A stretch of DNA of 64,000 bases from Variovorax paradoxus NBRC 15149. GTDB taxonomy: Bacteria; Pseudomonadota; Gammaproteobacteria; Burkholderiales; Burkholderiaceae_C. The stretch is from the NCBI RefSeq assembly GCF_001591365.1, contig NZ_BCUT01000001.1, positions 3,038,001 through 3,102,000 on the forward strand. The letters are read 5' to 3'. The position numbers were made by a program, and so were the translations under genes. Each line of letters begins with the position of its first letter. Within the stretch, counting starts at the first letter, position 1. The notes under the pieces are model-generated. The model did not search any database. It saw nothing but the letters and a program-made list of their open reading frames with translations, and was not told the DNA's origin. Of this stretch, positions 18,769 through 27,121 are shown piece after piece.

Positions 18769-19140
18769 ATGAAATCCCTCTCCCTGACCCAAGTCGTTGC
18801 CATCGGCTCCTTCGCGCTGCTCGCTGCAGCCGGTGCCAAGGCCGAATCCTACGAAGGCGTCCAGCCGCTCGCCTCGGCCAAGAGCCGCGCCGAAGTCAAC
18901 GCCGAAGCCGCTCGCACGGCTTCCGCACCGGACCAGAACGTTGTGCGCGGCTCGCGCGGCGCCGAGACCATGGCCGTTTCCAGAGACCGCGCAGGCGTCG
19001 TCTTCGAAGCCATGCGCACCGCCGCCGCACCCGACCAGAACGTGACCTCGGGTTCGCGCGTGAACAGCAAGGTCGTCTCGACCCTGCAGAACCCCGTCGA
19101 TGCACGTGCCGCAGCCGCCGGCAACAGCAACAGGCTCTAA
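18769..19140 (+). CDS. Secreted DUF4148-like protein with two internal repeats
   Basis: A small exported protein of unknown function. It has a clean signal peptide (MKSLSLTQVVAIGSFALLAAAGAKA, cleavage near residue 25). The mature part holds two copies of a segment of about 26 residues, at 39-64 and 73-98, period 34, that share R-A-x-V-x-x-E-A-x-R-T-A-x-A-P-D-Q-N-V and then GSR. The SRAEVNAE type of motif recalls the DUF4148 family common in Burkholderiales. A 136-bp gap separates it from ptsI. A 6-bp hairpin (19148-19169) follows before the next gene. Confidence 0.7.
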   Translation: MKSLSLTQVVAIGSFALLAAAGAKAESYEGVQPLASAKSRAEVNAEAARTASAPDQNVVRGSRGAETMAVSRDRAGVVFEAMRTAAAPDQNVTSGSRVNSKVVSTLQNPVDARAAAAGNSNRL

Positions 19141-19182
19141 GACCCACGCCCGCAGGGCACTCCGCGGGCCGCAAGGAACATC

Positions 19183-19650
19183 ATGAAACACTGGATCAAA
19201 CGCACTCTCTTCGGTTTCGCCGGCCTTGCGGTGGTGGCGGGCAGCATTGCCGGCTGCGCCGGCCATCGGCACGGCTGGGGCAGCGGCGATTCCGCCGAGT
19301 TCCGCACCAGGATGGTCGAACGCGTCGGCAGCAAGCTGGAGCTCGACGCCTCGCAGAAGCAGAAGCTCACGGTGCTGGCCGAGAAGCTGCAGGCGCAGCG
19401 CGAAGCCATGCGCGGCGCGGGCGGGGCGGGCGATCCGCGTTCGCAGTTCAAGGCGCTGTTCGCGGGCAACAAGCTCGACCAGGCGGCCGCCACGCGGCTC
19501 GTCGACGAGAAGACCTCGGCCGTGCGCAACGGCAGCCCGGAAATCATCGCCGCCGCCGCCGATTTCTTCGACAGCCTGAACGCCGCGCAGCAGCAGAAGG
19601 TGCGTGACTTCATGGATCGCGGCGGACGCCGCTGGCGCCATCATGGCTAG
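19183..19650 (+). CDS. Spy/CpxP-like periplasmic protein
   Basis: Probable member of the LTxxQ (Spy/CpxP) family of periplasmic chaperones or stress sensors. The 155-residue product has a signal ending in a lipobox (SIAGC, Cys25), then a His-rich HRHGWG segment, a helical region with LELDASQKQKLTVLAEKL, and a second LTxxQ-like motif LNAAQQQKVRDFMD; the C-terminus is RRWRHHG. The two His clusters suggest metal binding. It shares direction with the two-component system 0.9 kb downstream, which resembles the Cpx arrangement. AAGGAA precedes the ATG. Confidence 0.8.
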   Translation: MKHWIKRTLFGFAGLAVVAGSIAGCAGHRHGWGSGDSAEFRTRMVERVGSKLELDASQKQKLTVLAEKLQAQREAMRGAGGAGDPRSQFKALFAGNKLDQAAATRLVDEKTSAVRNGSPEIIAAAADFFDSLNAAQQQKVRDFMDRGGRRWRHHG

Positions 19651-20143
19651 GCTTGGCTCGCCCCCGGGCTTCGCGCACTTCGTGTCGCTTCGCCACCTCC
19701 CTGCCAGGGGGCGATACCTTCGGCCCGCCGAAGCCGGTTCCGCGGCATCCCCCGAGCAGGCCGTGGCCGCGGCGGGCGGCGTGCGCGCGCTGCTGCGGCT
19801 CGAAGGCGCCGTGGTGCTGGGCGCGGCGCTCGCCGCCTACGCGCAGTTCGGCGCGGGTTGGGGCGTGTTCGCGCTCTGGCTGCTCGTGCCCGATCTGTCG
19901 CTGCTGGGCTACCTCGCGGGCCCGCGCACGGGCGCGGCGCTCTACAACGCCGCGCACTCGTACGTCGGCCCGGTGCTGCTGCTGGCGCTCGGCGTACTCG
20001 CGGCCATGCCCTGGGCGGTGGCCGGCAGCCTGATCTGGCTGGCCCACATCGGCGTCGACCGTGCGCTGGGCTACGGGCTCAAGTACGCGGCGGGCTTCGC
20101 TGCCACCCACCTGGGCCGCATCGGCAGGGCCGATCCATGGTGA
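19643..20143 (+). CDS. DUF4260 family membrane protein
   Basis: A small integral membrane protein with DUF4260 features: RLEGAVVLGAALAAYAQFG, LLVPDLSLLGYLAGPRTGAALYN and WLAHIGVDRALGYGLKY, forming about three or four hydrophobic helices. Function unknown. The most upstream ATG overlaps the Spy-like gene by eight bases and gives 166 residues, but the first 36 or so codons lie in a dispersed-repeat sequence (19651-19760) and are not hydrophobic. The native protein may start nearer the family core, for example at the GTG codon around 19763. Coordinates therefore give the longest reasonable form. Confidence 0.75.
   Translation: MARLGSPPGFAHFVSLRHLPARGRYLRPAEAGSAASPEQAVAAAGGVRALLRLEGAVVLGAALAAYAQFGAGWGVFALWLLVPDLSLLGYLAGPRTGAALYNAAHSYVGPVLLLALGVLAAMPWAVAGSLIWLAHIGVDRALGYGLKYAAGFAATHLGRIGRADPW
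19651..19760. repeat. Dispersed repeat element of Comamonadaceae type
   Basis: This 110-bp segment (GGCTCGCCCCCGGGCTTCG, then CACTTCGTGTCGCTTCGCC, CCAGGGGGCGA and CCGCGGCATCCCCCGAG) matches by recollection a sequence found many times in intergenic regions of Variovorax, Acidovorax and relatives. No second copy was seen in this window. It coincides with the unconserved N-terminal codons of the DUF4260 gene. Confidence 0.5.
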
Positions 20144-20544
20144 GCGACGCGTCCATGCGCAGCGGCCGCAGCGCTTCCCCCGCCGTGCACGCGCCGGCCG
20201 CGCGCGCATGGATGCTGGCGGAGGCGTCCATGCTCGGCCTCGCGTCGACGGTGCACGCGGGGTTGCTGGTGTCCGGCTACGCGCATGCCGCGGCCCGCAA
20301 TGCCGAGGCGGTGATAGCCACCGTGCTGGTGCTGGCCTCGGCCGCGACCTGGCTGCGTCCCCATCATGCGCGCCGCGCCGCCATCATCGGCCAGGGCTTC
20401 GCGCTGCTGGGCACGCTGGTCGGGCTCGGCACCATCATCGCGGGCATCGGTCCGCGCACGGTGCCCGACGTGGTCTACCACGCGCTGCTGCTCTGCGTTC
20501 TCGTGGCGGGCCTGGCCTGGGCGGTGCGATGCCGGCGGGCCTGA
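20137..20544 (+). CDS. Small four-helix membrane protein, unknown
   Basis: Not recognised. The 135-residue protein has about four predicted transmembrane helices (for example MLGLASTVHAGLLVSGYA, VIATVLVLASAATWL, GFALLGTLVGLGTIIAG and ALLLCVLVAGLAWAV) joined by short loops, with a basic C-terminus. The start ATG overlaps the end of the DUF4260 gene by seven bases. It lies between that gene and the response regulator, so it is probably co-transcribed with the two-component system. Confidence 0.62.
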   Translation: MVSDASMRSGRSASPAVHAPAARAWMLAEASMLGLASTVHAGLLVSGYAHAAARNAEAVIATVLVLASAATWLRPHHARRAAIIGQGFALLGTLVGLGTIIAGIGPRTVPDVVYHALLLCVLVAGLAWAVRCRRA

Positions 20545-20594
20545 TGGTCGGCGAGGTCATTCGCCACCTTCTTGTCAGGAGGCACAATCCCGCC

Positions 20595-21293
20595 ATGCCG
20601 CGCATCCTGCTGATCGACGACGACGAACATCTCGCCGCGCCGCTGACCACCTACTTCGCCCGCTTCGGCTACACGCTGGAGAGCGCGGTGCGCCCGAGCG
20701 AAGGGCTCGCCAAATTGCGCGCGGGCCCGTTCGACGCGGCGATCCTCGACGTGATGCTGCCCGAGATGGACGGCTTTGCGCTGTGCCGCGAGATCCGCAA
20801 GGAGAGCGACATTCCCATCGTGATGCTCACCGCGCGCGGCGAGGTGATGGACCGCGTGGTCGGCCTCGAGCTGGGCGCCGACGACTACGTGCCCAAGCCC
20901 TTCGAGCCGCGCGAGCTGGTGGCGCGCGTGCAGACCATCCTGCGCCGCCAGCGCAGCACGCCGGCGGCGGCCAACGGCAACGGCACCCAGCACCGCGTGT
21001 TCGACGGGCTGTCGATCGACCTCGACCGGCGTCAGGTGCTGCGCCATGGCGAGCGCGTGGAGCTCACCGGCACCGAGTTCGAACTGCTCGCGCTGCTGGC
21101 GGCCGAGCCCGGCAAGGTGTTCAGCCGCGACGACATCCTGAACCGCCTGCGCGGCCACGAGGCCGAGCTCTACACCCGGGCCGTCGACATCGTGGTGAGC
21201 CGCCTGCGCAAGAAGCTCGAGCCGCTGGACTGCATCAAGACGCTGCGCAATGCCGGCTATGCGCTGGCCGTCGCGCGCAGCGAGCCTGCATGA
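20595..21293 (+). CDS. OmpR/CpxR-type response regulator
   Basis: A DNA-binding response regulator of 232 residues. The receiver domain has the acidic pocket DDD at 8-10, phosphoacceptor Asp52 in AILDVMLPEMDG, Thr79 and Lys101 (YVPKPFEP). The C-terminal winged helix has the OmpR pattern LTGTEFELLALLAAEPGKVFSRDDILNRLRG and RAVDIVVSRLRKKLE. The ATG is chosen because the receiver begins there; the open frame upstream is a shadow. Its stop overlaps the kinase ATG (ATGA). The nearby Spy-like gene suggests envelope-stress control similar to CpxR, by inference. Confidence 0.9.
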   Translation: MPRILLIDDDEHLAAPLTTYFARFGYTLESAVRPSEGLAKLRAGPFDAAILDVMLPEMDGFALCREIRKESDIPIVMLTARGEVMDRVVGLELGADDYVPKPFEPRELVARVQTILRRQRSTPAAANGNGTQHRVFDGLSIDLDRRQVLRHGERVELTGTEFELLALLAAEPGKVFSRDDILNRLRGHEAELYTRAVDIVVSRLRKKLEPLDCIKTLRNAGYALAVARSEPA

Positions 21294-22687
21294 GGCGCAG
21301 GCGGCGGAGTTTGCGCGAGGCGCTGCACGGGATCGCATCGCGCCGCGCGGAGCTGCACAGGCAATGGCATGCGCAGTGGCACGAGAAGGTGCAGGGCAAG
21401 CGCCGCTGGCGCCGCTCGCTGCGCATACGGCTGGTCATGATGTTCGTGATGCTGGCGCTGGTGATGGCGGCGGTGTTCATGGGCGGCATGAAGAAGTCCT
21501 TTTCCACCGGCTGGGCCGAGGCCGCCAAGCCGATGCTGGTCGACTATGCCGACCGGCTCGTCGCCGAGATCGGCACGCCGCCCGACGTGGCGCGCGCGCA
21601 GGCGCTGGTCGCTCGGCTGCCGATCACGATCCGCATCACCGGCCCCAAGGTCAACTGGGACTCCAACCCCGGCGGCAGCAACGGCCGCGGCGGCTGGATG
21701 CACGACCGCGACGAAGAACCCTGGAACGACAAGTGGTTCGTCCGCCCGACGGCAGATGGCCACCGCGTCATCTTCGGCTGGTCGCCCAGGCTCTGGCAGC
21801 TCGCGCCGCGCATCGTCGGCTGGGCCACGCTCTGCGCGCTGCTGCTGCTCGTGGTGCTGGGCTATGCCTATGTCAGCCGGCTGCTGCGGCCGCTGATCGA
21901 CATCCGCGAAGGCGCGCAGCGCTTCGGCCGCGGCGAGTTCACGCAGCCGATCCCGATCCGCCGCAACGACGACCTGGGCGACCTCGCCGAGCACATCAAC
22001 ACCATGGCCGACGACATCCAGGCCATGCTCGATGCCAAGCGCGGGCTGCTGCTGGCGTTGAGCCACGAACTGCGCTCGCCGCTCACGCGCGCCCGGCTCA
22101 ATGCCGAGCTGCTGCCGGCCACGCCCGAAAGCCAGGCCGAGCGCGAGGCGCTGCTGCGCGACTTGAACGAGATGCGCGACCTGATCAGCGACCTGCTCGA
22201 GAGCGAGCGGCTCGCAAGCCCGCACGTGGCGCTGCAGCGCGAGCCGGTCGACCTGGCGGCACTGGTGCGCGAAGTCGCGGCCGAGATGCCGGGCGCCCCG
22301 CAGGTGCACCTGGACCTGGCCGAGGGACTGCCGCCGCACGCCGTCGACCGCATGCGCATCCGCCTGCTGGTACGCAACCTGCTGGACAACGCCTTGCGCT
22401 ACAGCACCGATGCGCCCCGCCCGCCCTGCGTGTCGCTGCGCGCCGTGGTCGACGGGCCGGCGCAGGGCGTGGAGATCGAGGTGCGCGACCACGGCCCCGG
22501 CGTCGACGAGGCCCAGCTCGAACGCCTGACCGAGGCCTTCTACCGCACCGACAGCGCGCGCGCACGCGCCACCGGCGGCGTCGGGCTGGGCATGTACCTT
22601 TGCCGGCTGATCGCCGAGGCGCACGGCGGCAGCCTCGCGGTGCACAACGCGAATCCGGGCCTGCGGATCGTGGTTCGCCTGGCCTGA
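21290..22687 (+). CDS. Sensor histidine kinase, CpxA-like
   Basis: The membrane kinase partner of the upstream regulator, 465 residues. After a very basic N-terminus (MRRRRRSLREAL), helix 1 covers about 45-65; a periplasmic domain of about 105 residues contains a Trp/Gly-rich stretch (NGRGGWMHDRDEEPWND); helix 2 is near 175-196. A HAMP segment is followed by HisKA with His259 in ALSHELRSPLTRARL, then the ATPase domain with NLLDNALRYS, DHGPGVD and GGVGLGMYLCRLIAEAHGG. The H-box, N-box and G-boxes are intact. The signal is unknown; metal or envelope stress is plausible given the Spy-like neighbour. Confidence 0.9.
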   Translation: MRRRRRSLREALHGIASRRAELHRQWHAQWHEKVQGKRRWRRSLRIRLVMMFVMLALVMAAVFMGGMKKSFSTGWAEAAKPMLVDYADRLVAEIGTPPDVARAQALVARLPITIRITGPKVNWDSNPGGSNGRGGWMHDRDEEPWNDKWFVRPTADGHRVIFGWSPRLWQLAPRIVGWATLCALLLLVVLGYAYVSRLLRPLIDIREGAQRFGRGEFTQPIPIRRNDDLGDLAEHINTMADDIQAMLDAKRGLLLALSHELRSPLTRARLNAELLPATPESQAEREALLRDLNEMRDLISDLLESERLASPHVALQREPVDLAALVREVAAEMPGAPQVHLDLAEGLPPHAVDRMRIRLLVRNLLDNALRYSTDAPRPPCVSLRAVVDGPAQGVEIEVRDHGPGVDEAQLERLTEAFYRTDSARARATGGVGLGMYLCRLIAEAHGGSLAVHNANPGLRIVVRLA

Positions 22688-22791
22688 GCGGCTGGCGGCA
22701 GGGCGTGGTGCTGTCGCCTGCGCTACGGCCAACGGCGCCGCGCGCCGCTAGCATGGCGCCGCAACAACGACCTTTCCCAAGGAGACCTCCC

Positions 22792-23835
22792 ATGGCCGAA
22801 ACGCCCGTCAATCACCAGGTCAGGCTCGCCAAGCGGCCCGAGGGCGCGGCAACGCGCGAACACTGGCAGTTCACCACCGAGCCGGTCGGCGAGCCCGCCG
22901 AGGGCGGCGTGCTGGTCAAGACCCTCTCGCTCTCGCTCGACCCCGCCATGCGCGGCTGGCTCAACGACGCCAAGAGCTACATCGCGCCGGTGGAAATCGG
23001 CGCCGTGATGCGCGCGGGCGGCATCGGCCGCGTCATCGCGTCGAAGAATCCGGACTTCGCGGTCGGCGACACGGTCTACGGCACGCTGGGCGTGCAGGAA
23101 TACATGCTCGTGCCCCAGGAAGAGATCAAGCGCAACGGGCTCGCCAAGATCGACCTGCGCGCCGGCACCATCCGCCAGTGGCTCAACGTGCTCGGCATGC
23201 CGGGCATGACCGGCTACTTCGGGCTGATGGACGTGGGCCAGCCCAAGGCGGGCGAAACGGTGGTCATCTCCGGTGCCGCGGGCGCCGTGGGACAGACCGT
23301 CGGGCAGCTCGCCAAGATCAAGGGCTGCCGCGTGGTCGGCATCGCCGGCGGCCAGGCCAAGTGCGACTGGGTGGTGAAGGAGCTGGGCTTCGACGCCTGC
23401 ATCGACTACAAGGCCGGCGCGGGTGCCGTGCGCGACGGCCTCAAGGCGCACTGCCCCAAGGGCGTGGACATCTACTTCGACAACGTCGGCGGCGAGATCC
23501 TCGACGCGGTGCTCGCGCGGCTCGCACGCAAGGCCCGCGTGATCATCTGCGGTGCCATCAGCCAGTACAACAACGCCAACAGCATGCCCGCGGCCGGCCC
23601 CCGCAACTACCTGAGCCTGCTGGTGAACCGCGCGCGCATGGAAGGCATCGTGGTGTTCGACTACGCGGATCGCTTCCCCATTGCCGCGGCCGAGCTGGCC
23701 GGCTACCTCAAGGACGGCCGCATGAAGAGCAAGGAAGACGTGGTCGTGGGGCTCGACACCTTCCCCGATGCGCTGAACCGGCTGTTCAGCGGCGAGAACT
23801 TCGGCAAGCTGGTGCTGCAGGTGGCGCAGGACTGA
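22792..23835 (+). CDS. MDR-family NADP-dependent oxidoreductase
   Basis: A zinc-independent medium-chain reductase of the leukotriene B4 dehydrogenase / curcumin reductase group (347 residues), likely reducing conjugated C=C bonds in aldehydes or ketones with NADPH. It shows the family signatures SLDPAMRGWLNDAKSYI, VISGAAGAVGQTVGQLAKIKGCRVVGIAGG (Rossmann loop AAGAVG) and IYFDNVGGEILDAVL. The structural-zinc Cys cluster of alcohol dehydrogenases is absent. The start follows AAGGAGA at an ideal distance. It appears monocistronic. Confidence 0.9.
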   Translation: MAETPVNHQVRLAKRPEGAATREHWQFTTEPVGEPAEGGVLVKTLSLSLDPAMRGWLNDAKSYIAPVEIGAVMRAGGIGRVIASKNPDFAVGDTVYGTLGVQEYMLVPQEEIKRNGLAKIDLRAGTIRQWLNVLGMPGMTGYFGLMDVGQPKAGETVVISGAAGAVGQTVGQLAKIKGCRVVGIAGGQAKCDWVVKELGFDACIDYKAGAGAVRDGLKAHCPKGVDIYFDNVGGEILDAVLARLARKARVIICGAISQYNNANSMPAAGPRNYLSLLVNRARMEGIVVFDYADRFPIAAAELAGYLKDGRMKSKEDVVVGLDTFPDALNRLFSGENFGKLVLQVAQD

Positions 23836-23913
23836 AGCGCAGGCGTCGATCGGACGGCCGCAGTCGGGCCCCGACGACGACCTGGGCGCTCTTGGCGGCG
23901 CTCGCCGCTCAGT

Positions 23914-24237
23914 TCACTCGTCGGTCGGCCGCATCGGAATGTCGCCCATTGCGTCGTCCTCGCGCAGGCTGCGCGCGGCCTTCAGCAGTTCGATCGACAG
24001 GCCGCCGCCCTGGCCGGCAAAGCCCTTGGCGACGCCCTCGAGCGCGGTTGCGAGGCCGTTCTCGCCGTCGGCGCGCGCATCCATGCTGATGTTGAGCACC
24101 CGGGCCGCCATCTGGCGGTAGGTGATGGCGCCCGCGCCCTCCAGGGCGGCCACCAGGTCGAGGTACAGCGCCAGGTTCAGGTCGAACACCAGCTTGGGCG
24201 TGATCTCGAAATCTTCGTTCTTGTTCTTGTTTTCCAT
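23914..24237 (-). CDS. Hypothetical protein, 107 residues
   Basis: Not recognised. The small acidic cytoplasmic protein starts with a Lys/Asn/Glu-rich segment (MENKNKNEDFEITPKL), followed by predicted helices (VFDLNLALYLDLVAALEGAGAITYRQMAARVLNI) and a glycine-containing loop (KGFAGQGGG). No signal or membrane segment is seen. An AAGGAG motif lies upstream of the start on the minus strand. The preceding gene on this strand is the DMT exporter, but the 73-bp gap and convergent MDR gene leave it likely to be a single unit. Confidence 0.65.
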   Translation of the reverse strand: MENKNKNEDFEITPKLVFDLNLALYLDLVAALEGAGAITYRQMAARVLNISMDARADGENGLATALEGVAKGFAGQGGGLSIELLKAARSLREDDAMGDIPMRPTDE

Positions 24238-24310
24238 GAGTGGGGGCTCCTTTATTCCTGAGCCTCCACTCTAGCCATAAAAACGCGCGCTTCCGTCGGA
24301 CGAACGCCAT

Positions 24311-25162
24311 TCAGCGTGCGCGTGTGCCCATGACGGCTGCCGAAATGATGAGCAGGGCGGCCAGCGCGATGGTCCAGGTCAGCGGGCGGCCGGTCACGAG
24401 CAGCAGCAGCGCCGTCGAGCCCAAAGGGGTGAGATAGCTCAGGATGCCGATGCGCCGCGGGTCGCCGCGCTTGAGCGCCATGTCCCACACGAAGAAGGCC
24501 GCGCCGAGCGGGCCGAGGCCGCACAGCACGAGCAGCAGCCAGTCCTTGCCGGACAGCGTGGCGGGCGCTTCGAGCAGCGCATGGCAGGCCAGCGAGAGCA
24601 CGCCCGAGACCAGCCCGAACAGGCCGATGGCCGAGGTCGGAAAGGCTTCGACTCGCTTGGTCCACAGCGAATAGCTGGCCCAGATGAAGGCCGAGCCCAG
24701 CGCCGGCAGGAAGCCCCAGTAGCCTTGGATCGCGCTGGCACCGGCGCCGCTGCCCCCGCGCGTGCCGAGGATCGCGACCGCCGCGCCCGCAAAGCCCAGC
24801 AGCGCCGCCGCCAGGTGCAGCGGCCTGAGCGACAGGCCCGGCAGCAGCACTGGCGCGAGCACCACCATGAACAGCGGCCACAGGTAGTTGACCAGGTTGG
24901 CCTCGACCGGCGGCGCATTTCGCAGCGCGATGAACAGCAGGAAGTGAAAGCCGAACAGCCCGTAGACGCCCAGCGCCAGCGTGCGCGGCGGCACGCGCCA
25001 GGCCGCGCGGTCCCGCAGCACCAGCGGCCAGCTCGGCACGCTGCCGATGATCAGCGCGAGCCCGGTCAGAAGAAAGGGCGGCAGGTGCGCAAGGGCGGTG
25101 CCGAGCGAGGCGAGCGTGGCCCAGAGCGCGATCGCGAACAAGGCAAGGAAGGTGGGCGACAT
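24311..25162 (-). CDS. EamA/DMT-family exporter
   Basis: A 283-residue transporter with about ten hydrophobic helices in two EamA halves, of the drug/metabolite transporter superfamily. The pattern LIIGSVPSWPLVLRDR and LRNAPPVEANLVNYLWPLFMVVLAPVLL is close to YddG-like exporters of aromatic amino acids, so amino-acid export is a reasonable guess. The start is the ATG at 25162; the upstream open frame runs into the AraC gene. It lies 71 bp downstream of that regulator on the same strand and may be controlled by it. Confidence 0.85.
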   Translation of the reverse strand: MSPTFLALFAIALWATLASLGTALAHLPPFLLTGLALIIGSVPSWPLVLRDRAAWRVPPRTLALGVYGLFGFHFLLFIALRNAPPVEANLVNYLWPLFMVVLAPVLLPGLSLRPLHLAAALLGFAGAAVAILGTRGGSGAGASAIQGYWGFLPALGSAFIWASYSLWTKRVEAFPTSAIGLFGLVSGVLSLACHALLEAPATLSGKDWLLLVLCGLGPLGAAFFVWDMALKRGDPRRIGILSYLTPLGSTALLLLVTGRPLTWTIALAALLIISAAVMGTRAR

Positions 25163-25233
25163 GGAGGGCAAGGCTAACCCGGCCGGCCGTCGCGCAGCGC
25201 CGGTGCATCGTCGCGCAACGACGGTGTGGCCGA

Positions 25234-25947
25234 TCAGCAGCGATCGCGCCGGCGCAGCGCGGCGGTGAGCGCCGAGGGCGAGCGGTAGCCCGTGCGGCGC
25301 GCGGTTTCGGCCACGCCCATGCCTTCGAGCCGCAGTTCGCGCGCATGCGCCAGCCGAAGGCCGCGCAGCCAGTGCATCGCGCTCAGGCCCTGTTCCTCGC
25401 GGCAACGCTGCGCGAGCTGGCTGGGGCTCAGGCAGGCGACTTCGGCCAGGTCGGCGACCGTGAGCGGCTCGTGCCACCGCGCCCGGGCCCAGGCCGCGAG
25501 CGCCGGCCAGTCGATCCGGCGGCGGCGCGTGTGCGGCATTGAAGAAGAAGGCGCGGGGCTCCAGGCTTCCAGCAGCAGCGCGGGGCCGTGCTGCAGCGCG
25601 AGCGCGAACTGCCGTGGCTGCGCCGTGCAGTGCGCGAGATAGCGCGCCAGCGCATGCAGCTGAAGCGGGTCGGCCGGCGCGCGTCCGGCACACCGGGCCC
25701 ACGGCGCATGCGCGGTGTCGAGCACGAGGCAACTGCTGCCGCCGCTGCCGCGTGCTTCGAAGTCGTGCCGGTCGCCGGGCGCGACCACCTGCGCCTGGCC
25801 GGCGCCGATGCCGCCGCCGCGGCCTTCGATCTCGATCTCCAGCACGCCTTCCAGGCCGACCAGCACCTGGAAGTGGTCGTGCGCATGGCTGCCGCGCGAG
25901 CTGCCGTAGTGGCGCAGCGAAAGGATGGGCGGGGCGGGCTGGTGCAT
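25234..25947 (-). CDS. AraC-family transcriptional regulator
   Basis: A 237-residue regulator with an N-terminal cupin-like sensing domain (about 10-110, including SHAHDHFQVLVGLEGVLEIE and VVAPGDRHDF) and a C-terminal AraC double helix-turn-helix (LTVADLAEVACLSPSQLAQRCREEQG and MGVAETARRTGYRSPSALTAALRR). The ligand is unknown. It lies upstream of the DMT exporter and 37 bp downstream of the anion permease, all leftward, so either may be a target. The second helix-turn-helix ends abruptly, giving a slightly short C-terminus. Confidence 0.87.
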   Translation of the reverse strand: MHQPAPPILSLRHYGSSRGSHAHDHFQVLVGLEGVLEIEIEGRGGGIGAGQAQVVAPGDRHDFEARGSGGSSCLVLDTAHAPWARCAGRAPADPLQLHALARYLAHCTAQPRQFALALQHGPALLLEAWSPAPSSSMPHTRRRRIDWPALAAWARARWHEPLTVADLAEVACLSPSQLAQRCREEQGLSAMHWLRGLRLAHARELRLEGMGVAETARRTGYRSPSALTAALRRRDRC

Positions 25948-25984
25948 GGTGAAGGGCTGATTGTCTTGCGGCGCTCCCCGCCTG

Positions 25985-27121
25985 TCACCCGAGCCGCAGC
26001 AGCAGCGCCGAGGCCGCGCACACCAGCAGGAACGGAATGCTGATGCGATGGAACTCGCGCAGCCCGTGCGGCAGCCTGGCCAGGCGCAGCGCGATCAGGT
26101 TGGCCAGCGAGCCCAGCACGCAGCCGAAGCCGCCCACGCTCACGCCGGCCGCGAGCGCCGGCAGGTCGCGCACATGGCCGTCGAGCAGGATCGCCGCCGG
26201 CACGTTGCTGATGAATTGCGAAGTGACGATGGCGGCAAGGTAGGCGCGCCATCCTTCGGTGATGGGCCAGTGGTTCAGCAGCGACCCGATCGCCTGCAGT
26301 TCGGCCAGCTGGCGCAGGTCCACGAACATCAGCGCAATGATCGCGAGCAGCGCCCAGTCGATGTCTTTCAGCACGCGCGGATAGCTCAGCAGGAACACCG
26401 CGAACACCACGCCCAGGCCCGCGAGCAGCCAGTGCCGGTCGAGCGCGACCACGAAGCCGATGAACAGGACGCCCGCCAGTGCAAGGAGGCGCGGCTGCAC
26501 CGGCACGGCTTCGGTCTCGGGCTTGAGCGCGATGGGCGTGCGCGGCACCAGCAGCCAGGCCGCCGCGAAGAGCCAGAACAGCATCACGGCCACGGTCGGC
26601 AGCATCATGCCCATGAAGCCGACGAAGCTCTCGCCCGAGCGGTGCCAGAGGTAAAGGTTCTGCGGATTGCCGATGGGCGTGAGGGCCGAACCCGCATTGA
26701 CCGCCAGTGCCTCGAGCACCACCAGCCGCGCGAGCGGCAGGTGCGCCTGGCTGGCGAGCACGCGCGTGAGCGGCACCAGCAGGAACAGGCTCACGTCGTT
26801 GGTCACCAGCGCGGACAGGAACGCCGCGCTGGCGGTCAGCAGCAGCGCCAGGCTGCGCTGGCTGTGCGTGCGCGCGAGCAGGCGCTGCGCGGCGGCCTGC
26901 AGCATGCCGCTTTTCTCGACCCCCTGCGTGATCGCGAGCAGCCCCGCGAGCGCGCCCACGGTCTGCCAGTCGACCAGCCGGAGCCAGTCCATCGGCGCGC
27001 GCGGGCGCAGGAAGGCGAACAGCAGCGCGACGGCGGCCAGCAGCCACAGCAGGCCGTTGCCGCCGCCGTGTTCGGAGGGCGCGGCTGCCCGCGCCTGCGT
27101 TTCAGCGGCCGGCGAGTTCAC
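25985..27121 (-). CDS. SLC13/ArsB-like anion permease
   Basis: An ion-transporter-superfamily membrane protein of about 378 residues with roughly ten helices. The family hallmarks are SALVTNDVSLFLLVPL and, later, GSALTPIGNPQNLYLW, with the second-half counterpart SQFISNVPAAILL. The substrate is not determined; dicarboxylate, arsenite or other anions are possible. The start is uncertain: GTG 27121 (VNSPAAETQ) is given, overlapping the acyl-CoA synthetase end by 20 bases, with a later Met (PMDWLRLVDW) as an alternative. The frame upstream lies within the synthetase gene and is not credible. Confidence 0.8.
   Translation of the reverse strand: MNSPAAETQARAAAPSEHGGGNGLLWLLAAVALLFAFLRPRAPMDWLRLVDWQTVGALAGLLAITQGVEKSGMLQAAAQRLLARTHSQRSLALLLTASAAFLSALVTNDVSLFLLVPLTRVLASQAHLPLARLVVLEALAVNAGSALTPIGNPQNLYLWHRSGESFVGFMGMMLPTVAVMLFWLFAAAWLLVPRTPIALKPETEAVPVQPRLLALAGVLFIGFVVALDRHWLLAGLGVVFAVFLLSYPRVLKDIDWALLAIIALMFVDLRQLAELQAIGSLLNHWPITEGWRAYLAAIVTSQFISNVPAAILLDGHVRDLPALAAGVSVGGFGCVLGSLANLIALRLARLPHGLREFHRISIPFLLVCAASALLLRLG

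Noticed and set aside
19148..19169. Hairpin between the repeat protein and the Spy-like gene as a terminator
   Set aside because: Only a 6-bp stem without a following T tract; it may be incidental.
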